Part shown: positions 12,787 to 18,602 of the stretch, piece by piece
How the letters are laid out: every line of letters begins with the position of its first letter
Position numbering within the stretch: position 1 is the first letter of the stretch
From: Clostridiales bacterium
GTDB lineage: Bacteria; Bacillota; Clostridia; Saccharofermentanales; Saccharofermentanaceae
DNA length: 18,602 nucleotides
Direction of reading: 5' to 3'
Assembly (NCBI GenBank): GCA_016930475.1
Contig: JAFGGR010000043.1
Coordinates: 1-18,602, forward strand
Notes under the pieces: generated by a model
The model's database searches: none
The model's input: the letters and a program-made list of their open reading frames with translations, nothing else
Told to the model about the DNA's origin: nothing
Program-made: the position numbers and the translations under genes

Positions 12787-12814
12787 TTGACAGGATGACT
12801 GAGGAGATTATAAT
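12787..12814 (+). promoter_or_regulatory. Consensus sigma-A promoter of the ctsR operon
   Basis: A perfect -35 TTGACA (12787-12792), 16-nt spacer and perfect -10 TATAAT (12809-12814). Transcription would begin near 12821, at the left edge of the CtsR operator. Such a strong promoter fits an operon held down by a repressor. Confidence 0.9.
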
Positions 12815-12821
12815 AAAGGTA

Positions 12822-12844
12822 AGTCAAAGATAGTCAAAGTCAAA
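12822..12844 (+). promoter_or_regulatory. CtsR operator with three AGTCAAA heptads
   Basis: AGTCAAA at 12822-12828, spacer GAT, and AGTCAAA at 12832-12838 match the known CtsR box RGTCAAA-NAN-RGTCAAA exactly. A third AGTCAAA at 12838-12844 overlaps the second by one base. The site starts about 8 nt after the -10, so bound CtsR would block polymerase at the start site. This shows autoregulation and heat-shock control of the four genes downstream. Confidence 0.93.
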
Positions 12845-12884
12845 GGCATCTTACCGGATGCATCCCTTGGGGAGGACAAATATA

Positions 12885-13352
12885 TTGGCTCGGTTAGTAG
12901 ATGTTATTGAAGCCATGATCAAGCAGATGCTCGACGAAAACGAGGGCGTGGCAATCATCAGCAGAAGCACATTGGCGGAGAAAGTCAATTGCGTTCCGTC
13001 CCAAATAACCTATGTTCTTTCCACACGATTTACAAACGGACAAGGATTCATTGTAGAGAGTCGCAGGGGGGGCGGTGGCCAGATCCGAATATCGAGAGTT
13101 CGGAAGATGCCCTCTACGGAGTATTTGATGCACACGATCAATTCTCTCGGCGAAGACTTGTCTCAGCAACAGGCCGAGATTTATCTGCAAAATTTTTTGG
13201 ACTACCGTGTGGTTACCGGGGAGCAAGCGAAGATGATCATGGCCGCAGTATCGGACAAAGCGTTGTCCGGAATCGATTCGGACCGAAAAGGAAGCGTAAG
13301 AATGGATATTTTCAAAAATATGTTGGTCAGTTTGATTACGGGGAGCGGATGA
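12885..13352 (+). CDS. ctsR: CtsR, transcriptional repressor of class III heat-shock genes
   Basis: A 155-residue dimeric winged-helix repressor of clp genes. It has an N-terminal helix-turn-helix (LAEKVNCVPSQITYVLSTRF, about 30-49) and a wing with the glycine-rich loop RRGGGGQIRI (60-69). That tetraglycine is the thermosensing element known from B. subtilis CtsR. The C-terminal half (about 80-155) is the helical dimerisation and McsB-contact domain. I chose TTG at 12885 because GGGGAGG at 12869-12875 is well placed for it and the protein then aligns from residue 1 with family members. An ATG at 12858 is in frame, but the ribosome binding site would lie inside that extension. It is the first gene of the operon and sits directly after its own operator. 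mcsA begins 55 nt after its stop. Confidence 0.95.
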   Translation: MARLVDVIEAMIKQMLDENEGVAIISRSTLAEKVNCVPSQITYVLSTRFTNGQGFIVESRRGGGGQIRISRVRKMPSTEYLMHTINSLGEDLSQQQAEIYLQNFLDYRVVTGEQAKMIMAAVSDKALSGIDSDRKGSVRMDIFKNMLVSLITGSG

Positions 13353-13407
13353 GGGATCTGCGGGAAGCCGGCGATTTTCGAACGATCGGAAAATGAGGAG
13401 GACAGCG

Positions 13408-14121
13408 ATGAAATGTCAAAGATGTAAGCAACGTGAAGCCAACGTGCAAATTGTTCAGCAAGAATCGGGCAAGAAGCCCCAAACGTTTATGTTGTGCGAT
13501 GTGTGTGCCCGGGAACTGGGAATACAGATCCCGACGTTCCCCACCCCGATAAAAGTCAATAATCCGTTTGCCGTGATGGGCAATGCTTTTCAGACGACAT
13601 TCGGACTGGGTGCGGACGAGCACCAGAAAAGGCGCGTCACGAGATGTATACGATGCAACCTGTCGTTTGACGAATTCAGAAAAACCGGCTTTCTCGGATG
13701 CCCGGATTGTTACGAAGCGTTCGGAACGCAGTTGGACCCGGTTTTAAGCCGAACACAGATGGGTAAGAAGCATATCGGTAGACAGTTGGGTGTAAAAACG
13801 ACTCGCAATGCGAGGAAAAACCTCAAAAACGAAGCGGAGCCGAAGCGGGTGCAATTGAGCGGAACGGTTACAGACTCGGATCTGTCCGACCCGAACGATA
13901 ACGAAGAAGCGAACAGATCCACGGAGACTGTGGAGGATATGACTTCGAAAGCACAAGACAAGGCGGAATCCAAAGAGCTGAAAGCGATGGAAAAAAGCCA
14001 TCGTTCCATGTTGATTAACCAGAAAACGCAGGAACTCCATGATGCGGTCGACCGAGAGGATTATTTGACGGCTGCGAAGCTGAGGGATGAAATTGCCGAA
14101 CTGAAGAAGATGGGAGAATGA
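13408..14121 (+). CDS. mcsA: McsA, zinc-binding activator of the arginine kinase McsB
   Basis: A 237-residue protein with four CxxC pairs: Cys3/Cys6, Cys30/Cys33, Cys80/Cys83 and Cys98/Cys101. They form two zinc-binding modules that in this family bind and activate McsB. A C-terminal UVR domain (about 201-235, TQELHDAVDREDYLTAAKLR) probably contacts ClpC. Between them is a charged, probably disordered linker (about 118-195) that makes the protein some 50 residues longer than B. subtilis McsA (185). The start ATG at 13408 follows AGGAGG at 13396-13401. The frame also opens at 13393, but that ATG abuts the ribosome binding site and would put Shine-Dalgarno bases in the coding part. It lies between ctsR and mcsB and ends 4 nt before the mcsB start. 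Confidence 0.92.
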   Translation: MKCQRCKQREANVQIVQQESGKKPQTFMLCDVCARELGIQIPTFPTPIKVNNPFAVMGNAFQTTFGLGADEHQKRRVTRCIRCNLSFDEFRKTGFLGCPDCYEAFGTQLDPVLSRTQMGKKHIGRQLGVKTTRNARKNLKNEAEPKRVQLSGTVTDSDLSDPNDNEEANRSTETVEDMTSKAQDKAESKELKAMEKSHRSMLINQKTQELHDAVDREDYLTAAKLRDEIAELKKMGE

Positions 14122-14125
14122 GAAG

Positions 14126-15163
14126 ATGAGTTGGTATACAAGCTGTGGGAAAGACGGAGATACGGTGCTCTCCAGCAGAGTACGTCTTGCGCGCAATCTG
14201 AGCGGCTATTCCTTTCCGCATCATATGACGGAAGAAAAAATGATCGAAGTGCGCGATCGGGCGGTTTCGGCGATCATGAGCCTTCCTTGCGCGGAAACCG
14301 AGAAATTTGTCACGCTCAATATGGATCTTCTTCCGGATGCGGATCGAGTGGCTTTGGTCGAAAAACATTTGATCAGCGAAGATCTTGCCAAAGGCGGACC
14401 GGGGCACAGCGTTTGCATATCGAAAGACGAGTCGGTCAGCATCATGGTCAATGAAGAAGATCATATTCGCATACAGGTAATGGATTGTGGATTCTCACTC
14501 GATAAAGCATATCGAAAAGCAGAAGAAATTGCGGTATTTCTCGAGAATCATCTTCAGATCGCGTATTCGGAGCAATACGGTTTTCTTACCGCATGCCCGA
14601 CCAATACCGGGACCGGCATGCGTGCCTCCGTCATGGTTCATTTGCCGGCCTTGACTACGTTGGGCAGAATGCAGGCACTGATCGACGGGCTTTCTCAAGC
14701 CGGCTTTGCGGTCAGGGGATACCTGGGTGAACACAGCCAGGCAAACGGAAACGTCTATCAGATGTCGAACCAGATTACGCTGGGAATTTCCGAGACCAAC
14801 ATTCTTCTCAGCTTTAAGCGAATGGTCGAAGAGGTCCTGGAGCTAGAGCGAAAACTGCGCAGTGAATTGTACGCGAGTAACCCCCATAAAATTCGGGACA
14901 GGGTATATCGCTCTTACGGAGAATTGCTGTATGCGCGCATGATGACCGATGTGGAGGCAATGAAAAGGATCAGTGATTTGCGGCTCGGGATCGCATTGGG
15001 GTTTTTTGAAGAAAATGATGAGGAAACCCTTGCGAGGTTAGCGGCATTCATCGGTCCGGCCGGAGTTCAGAAGGATAAGGGAGAACTTCTTTCCATCCAT
15101 GAACAGGAGATTCACAGGGCGGAAATGATTCGCCGAATGTTATCACAGAAAAAATCGCAGTGA
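14126..15163 (+). CDS. mcsB: McsB, protein-arginine kinase
   Basis: A 345-residue phosphagen-kinase-fold enzyme that phosphorylates arginine side chains, marking proteins (CtsR among them) for ClpC-ClpP. Nucleotide-contact arginines are in LSSRVRLARN (15-24). The catalytic acidic pair is Glu110-Glu111 in NEEDHIR, the reactive cysteine is Cys157 in CPTNTGTG, and Arg197 and Glu202 lie in RGYLGEHS, matching Arg207/Glu212 of the B. subtilis enzyme. The catalytic site therefore looks intact. The C-terminal allosteric motif, RDxxRA in most McsB proteins, reads QEIHRA here (327-332). GAGAAG lies just before the ATG at 14126, and the gene follows mcsA by 4 nt, so translation is probably coupled. The protein is slightly shorter than B. 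subtilis McsB (363). Confidence 0.95.
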   Translation: MSWYTSCGKDGDTVLSSRVRLARNLSGYSFPHHMTEEKMIEVRDRAVSAIMSLPCAETEKFVTLNMDLLPDADRVALVEKHLISEDLAKGGPGHSVCISKDESVSIMVNEEDHIRIQVMDCGFSLDKAYRKAEEIAVFLENHLQIAYSEQYGFLTACPTNTGTGMRASVMVHLPALTTLGRMQALIDGLSQAGFAVRGYLGEHSQANGNVYQMSNQITLGISETNILLSFKRMVEEVLELERKLRSELYASNPHKIRDRVYRSYGELLYARMMTDVEAMKRISDLRLGIALGFFEENDEETLARLAAFIGPAGVQKDKGELLSIHEQEIHRAEMIRRMLSQKKSQ

Positions 15164-15220
15164 TGCGAAGTAAAAATAGGATGAACCGTGAAAGGATCTG
15201 AACGGGGAAAGGAAAATGAG

Positions 15221-17842
15221 ATGAATATTTCAGAAAGAACAATCAAAATTTTATATCGGGCTTTTGTTTGCTCGGACGCGTTTTCGATCGACTACATCGG
15301 AACGGAACAGATCGTGTTTGCGATTGCCGAGAGTGATACACCCGCCGGGAAAGTCCTGGAAGAATTCGGGATTCGAAAGGAAGATGTGCTTCGTGCCATC
15401 ATTCTGGTGACCGGACGGGAGCCAAAGGAATTTTCCGAGAAGCCGATGAATCCGAACGAACTGTTTGCGATGTGCACGAATCGTACAAAGCGGATCATTT
15501 ATCTGGCGGAGTTTCTGGCAAAACGGCTGTCGCAGAATATTGTTGAGCCGGAGCACATCCTTTTGGCGATCTTAAGGGACGGGCAATGTACCGGATTTCG
15601 AGTGCTTGCCGAGCTGGGCTTGCCGAACAACGAGGCCGTCGGAGCGTTGATGAACCTTCTCGAGGGAGAAGGGGCTATGTCCGGTGAGGTCCCGGGTGAT
15701 TTGGAAGGCATGCCATTCGGAGACTCGGACGACGCGGATCAGCTCGGACCGGCATTTAAAAAGAGTTCCAAAGCGGGAGCGCTGGACAAGTTTGCCCGTG
15801 ACCTCACGGCCATAGCCGCCGAAGGGAACATCGATCCGATCATCGGCCGCGAGGAGGAAATCAACCGTGTAATGCAGATCCTGGCTCGCAGGAAGAAGAA
15901 CAATCCGGTCCTGATCGGAGAGCCCGGTGTCGGTAAAACGGCGATCGCGGAGGGACTGGCGCAGAGGATCATTAAAGATGATGTGCCGGATATCCTTCGA
16001 GGCAAACGACTGCTCTCACTGGATCTTGCATCCATGCTCGCGGGAACCAAATACCGCGGAGATTTCGAGGAACGACTGAAAAAGGGACTCGAGGAGGCAA
16101 GGAACGCAGGCAATGTTATCCTTTTTATCGATGAGCTCCATACGATCATCGGAGCGGGAAACGCCGAGGGAGCAATGGATGCGGCCAATATCCTCAAGCC
16201 TTTGATGACGAGAGGAGAGATGCAGATCATCGGTGCGACCACCATCGACGAGTACAGGAAGCATATCGAAAAGGACTCCGCGCTCGAGCGCCGATTCCAA
16301 CAGGTGATGGTGCGCGAACCTTCGACGACCGATACGATTTTGATCCTCAAAGGGATCCGCGAGAAATATGAGGACCATCACGGAATCAAGATCCCCGATG
16401 ATGCCATTGATGCGGCGGTTATTTTATCCAGTCGGTACATTACGGATCGATTCCTTCCCGATAAGGCAATTGACTTGATCGACGAAGCGGCATCGTGCCT
16501 CCGGATCAGCTCTACCAAAGAAACCGAGGAAGGAAAAGAAATCGGACAGCGTATCAATGAAATCGTTCGCCTAAAGAATGAGTCGGTCGAAAATCAGGAT
16601 TTTGAAACGGCACAGAAACTTCGCGACGAAGAACTGGAACTCGAAAAGAAGCTCGGCGAAATTCGACGCAAGGTTAATGAGGATCATCGAAATAATCAGA
16701 AGGAGCTCTCTCCGGACGACATTGCACGAATCGTCGCAAGTTGGACGGGCATTCCGGTGTCCAAAATCACCGAAAGCGACGCCGAAAAACTGAAGAACCT
16801 GGAAGAGGAGATCAAAAAGCGTGTGATCGGACAGGATGAGGCGGTGACTGCGGTTGCGAAAGCGATCCGCAGAAGCAGGCTCGGACTTAAGGATCCGAAG
16901 CGTCCGTCCGGATCGTTTATTTTCCTCGGTACGACCGGCGTCGGTAAAACGGAGCTCGCGAGAGCACTTGCCGATGTGATGTTCGGGAACGAGAACGCTC
17001 TGATCCGCGTTGACATGTCGGAGTATATGGAGAAGCATGATGTCTCGAAACTGATCGGCTCGCCTCCGGGTTATGTCGGTTACGAGGAGGGCGGACAGCT
17101 GACCGAAAAGGTCAGAAGAAGACCGTATTCGGTGGTGCTTTTCGATGAAATCGAAAAGGCACATCCCGAAATTTTCAACGCGATGCTCCAGATCCTCGAC
17201 GACGGACGCCTGACGGACGGACAGGGAAGGATCGTAGACTTTAAGAATACGATCATCATCATGACTTCGAATATCGGGGCAAGGATGCTTACGACGTCCG
17301 CCGGTCGAAGGATTGGGTTTTCGATTCCGGCCACTCAGGTGGACGAGGAAAGCGGAAAGAACTTTATTACCATTGACGAGGCCTCGAACGAGCGACTCTA
17401 CGGTGGGAAAACGTACGACGAAGCCAAAGAATTGGTGCTTGAGGAGCTTAAAAAGGCCTTTAACCCCGAATTTATCAACCGCGTGGATGAGATCATTTTC
17501 TTCCGCATGTTGAATAAGGAATCCATTATGAAAATCGTGGATCTGTTGACGACTACATTATCGTCACGCATTTCCGAGATGGGGATCCGCATCGAATTGA
17601 CTACGGCGGCAAAGGAGCTTTTGGCACAAAAGGGTTATGACCCTCATTACGGAGCCCGCCCGCTGAAACGTGTGATCCAATCCCTGGTGGAAGACAAGTT
17701 TTCGCAAGCACTTTTGGATCAGCAAATCGAAGTCGGCGACGTTGCCGTAATTGATGAAAAGGACGGCGACATTGCCATTACGCGCAAACCGAAAAAGGCG
17801 CGGAACAGAAAAAAGAAGGACGAGCCGGACGCCGAAAAATAA
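15221..17842 (+). CDS. clpC: ClpC, AAA+ unfoldase of the ClpCP protease
   Basis: An 873-residue HSP100 ATPase with two AAA+ rings that unfolds substrates and feeds them to ClpP. The N domain (about 1-150) has two repeats; Glu29 (YIGTEQ) and Glu111 (EPEH) match the two phospho-arginine-binding glutamates of B. subtilis ClpC. D1 has Walker A GEPGVGKT (233-240) and Walker B ILFIDELH. A UVR-containing middle domain (about 425-490) is the McsA/MecA contact site. D2 has Walker A GTTGVGKT (570-577) and Walker B VVLFDEIEKAH. The ClpP-docking loop is IGF at 698-700, followed by an insertion of about 23 residues. The tail is Lys/Arg-rich. The frame opens at GTG 15188, but ATG 15221 follows GGGGAAAGGA (15204-15213) and aligns best. 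It is about 60 residues longer than usual. Confidence 0.96.
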   Translation: MNISERTIKILYRAFVCSDAFSIDYIGTEQIVFAIAESDTPAGKVLEEFGIRKEDVLRAIILVTGREPKEFSEKPMNPNELFAMCTNRTKRIIYLAEFLAKRLSQNIVEPEHILLAILRDGQCTGFRVLAELGLPNNEAVGALMNLLEGEGAMSGEVPGDLEGMPFGDSDDADQLGPAFKKSSKAGALDKFARDLTAIAAEGNIDPIIGREEEINRVMQILARRKKNNPVLIGEPGVGKTAIAEGLAQRIIKDDVPDILRGKRLLSLDLASMLAGTKYRGDFEERLKKGLEEARNAGNVILFIDELHTIIGAGNAEGAMDAANILKPLMTRGEMQIIGATTIDEYRKHIEKDSALERRFQQVMVREPSTTDTILILKGIREKYEDHHGIKIPDDAIDAAVILSSRYITDRFLPDKAIDLIDEAASCLRISSTKETEEGKEIGQRINEIVRLKNESVENQDFETAQKLRDEELELEKKLGEIRRKVNEDHRNNQKELSPDDIARIVASWTGIPVSKITESDAEKLKNLEEEIKKRVIGQDEAVTAVAKAIRRSRLGLKDPKRPSGSFIFLGTTGVGKTELARALADVMFGNENALIRVDMSEYMEKHDVSKLIGSPPGYVGYEEGGQLTEKVRRRPYSVVLFDEIEKAHPEIFNAMLQILDDGRLTDGQGRIVDFKNTIIIMTSNIGARMLTTSAGRRIGFSIPATQVDEESGKNFITIDEASNERLYGGKTYDEAKELVLEELKKAFNPEFINRVDEIIFFRMLNKESIMKIVDLLTTTLSSRISEMGIRIELTTAAKELLAQKGYDPHYGARPLKRVIQSLVEDKFSQALLDQQIEVGDVAVIDEKDGDIAITRKPKKARNRKKKDEPDAEK

Positions 17843-17865
17843 GTTCGAAGTCATCCGGACGCAAA

Positions 17866-17903
17866 TGGATCGGACCGAAAACCTCGGTCCGATCTATTAT
17901 TTT
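17866..17903 (+). terminator. Strong intrinsic terminator after clpC
   Basis: GATCGGACCGA (17868-17878) and TCGGTCCGATC (17884-17894) form a perfect 11-bp stem with a 5-nt loop, extendable by a G-U and a T-A pair to 17866-17896. A T-rich tail (TTATTTT) follows on the + strand. On the - strand the same hairpin starts a few bases after the converging gene's stop, but its tail is T-poor, so it may serve that gene only weakly. Confidence 0.92.
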
Positions 17904-18602
17904 CAGGCAGGAAAGAATGCGGAAACCAGAATAAAGATCGTCAGTTTGGCGACCAGATATGTAGATGTGTAGACAAAGACGATCATTAAAAATATCGCGT
18001 CCTCCGAAAGCCCCAAAGCGCTTCGAAAAGCCAAGAGTTGAGCCATTCCCATGAGGATCAAACTGACGAACAATAATGCAATCGAACTTCTTCCGCCCAA
18101 CATAATCGAGATGAGAAGAATGAGTTCCGGGATCTGAACATACACGAGCGAAATGGCAACCAAGTCCAGTGCTTTGCGGAACGTAGGTTTACGGTTACCG
18201 AAACGAGACGCGATAAAAAACCCGAGAGACAGGACAAACACGAACGCCAGGCTTAGTCCCATCAACGCAACACAAGCGAAGACGGGATTGTTGAGGCAAA
18301 AAATCACAGCCTTTTTTCCCAGGATCGAATTCATCATCCCAACAAACAAATGGGACCCGGAATGCACCAGAAGGATTCCGAGAAGACCGGTCGTTATAAC
18401 AAAAGCAGAGATGTTAACGATCGAAAAAGGCCGCTTTGCCCGCAAAGACTCCTGGCGGATCTTGGTCGCCGGACGCAAAAAATAGCCGGCCCCGGAGGTT
18501 GCCCCGCTTGAAAAAGTCGGAAAAATCGTGCGCAACTGGTCGGTAAACGTTCGTAGTCGAAAAGCCGGTCGAGTGGCTTTCTTCTTGCGTTCCCGGTGAA
18601 TA
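17903..18602 (-). CDS. Multi-pass membrane protein, possibly Yip1-like (5'-partial)
   Basis: The - strand frame is open from the right edge of the window to a TGA at 17905-17903, giving 232 visible residues with the true start outside. A TTG at 18535 is in frame, but the reading continues upstream with a basic stretch (RERKKKATRPAFRLRTF), so I treat the gene as truncated by the window. The visible part begins with a polar region of about 55 residues. Five hydrophobic helices follow: SIVNISAFVITTGLLGILLV, VFACVALMGLSLAFVFVLSL, the LVAISLVYVQIPELILLISI region, SIALLFVSLILMGMAQLLAF and the last ~30 residues. Five helices after a cytosolic N-terminus is the layout of bacterial Yip1-domain proteins, but I see no diagnostic motif. 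It converges on clpC and shares the terminator region. Function unknown. Confidence 0.7.
   Translation of the reverse strand, partial: IHRERKKKATRPAFRLRTFTDQLRTIFPTFSSGATSGAGYFLRPATKIRQESLRAKRPFSIVNISAFVITTGLLGILLVHSGSHLFVGMMNSILGKKAVIFCLNNPVFACVALMGLSLAFVFVLSLGFFIASRFGNRKPTFRKALDLVAISLVYVQIPELILLISIMLGGRSSIALLFVSLILMGMAQLLAFRSALGLSEDAIFLMIVFVYTSTYLVAKLTIFILVSAFFPA

Noticed and set aside
12858..12884. ATG 12858 as the ctsR start
   Set aside because: The best ribosome binding site (12869-12875) would be inside the extension, and the extra nine residues have no counterpart in CtsR proteins.
13408..13430. An isolated TGTCAAA heptad at the mcsA start
   Set aside because: It is a single imperfect heptad inside coding sequence without the required tandem partner, so it is not called as a CtsR site.
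15188..15220. GTG 15188 as the clpC start
   Set aside because: The added residues are polar, unlike any ClpC N-terminus, and the ribosome binding site at 15204-15213 serves ATG 15221.

Overview
The window is a housekeeping stretch of a Bacillota chromosome of intermediate GC, most likely from the class Clostridia. The evidence is a CtsR/McsA/McsB/ClpC protein-arginine-phosphorylation module, a Clostridia-style RpoB, a GatB-dependent tRNA amidation gene, strong AGGAGG-type ribosome binding sites and consensus sigma-A promoters. I see no insertion sequence, prophage, CRISPR array, tRNA or rRNA.

Layout on the + strand: the 3' part of gatB (1-990). Then comes a CorC/HlyC-type membrane protein (1222-2580) with its own promoter, an overlapping HAD phosphatase (2570-3259), and a membrane-anchored PrsA/SurA-like protein with a degenerate parvulin domain (3310-4875). 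rpoB and rpoC (5093-9007, 9066-12689) follow a consensus promoter and a structured leader of about 150 nt, and end at a hairpin terminator. The heat-shock operon ctsR-mcsA-mcsB-clpC (12885-17842) has a consensus promoter overlapped downstream by a tandem CtsR operator, and ends at a very strong terminator. On the - strand, a 5'-truncated five-helix membrane protein (17903-18602) converges on clpC.

The four heat-shock genes form one circuit. CtsR represses its own operon. McsB, activated by McsA, phosphorylates arginines. ClpC with ClpP (not in the window) degrades the marked proteins. The catalytic residues of McsB and the two phospho-arginine receptor glutamates of ClpC are present, but the C-terminal RDxxRA allosteric motif of McsB is degenerate.

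There is no wholly new system here. The main oddities are: rpoBC away from its usual rplJL and str-operon neighbours and next to the CtsR operon; a long, repeat-built acidic tail on RpoB; the altered McsB allosteric motif; an insertion beside the ClpP-docking loop of ClpC; and a parvulin-like protein lacking both expected active-site histidines. Several gene starts differ from the longest open frame and were chosen from ribosome binding sites and family alignment (ctsR TTG at 12885, mcsA 13408, clpC 15221, the PrsA-like gene 3310).
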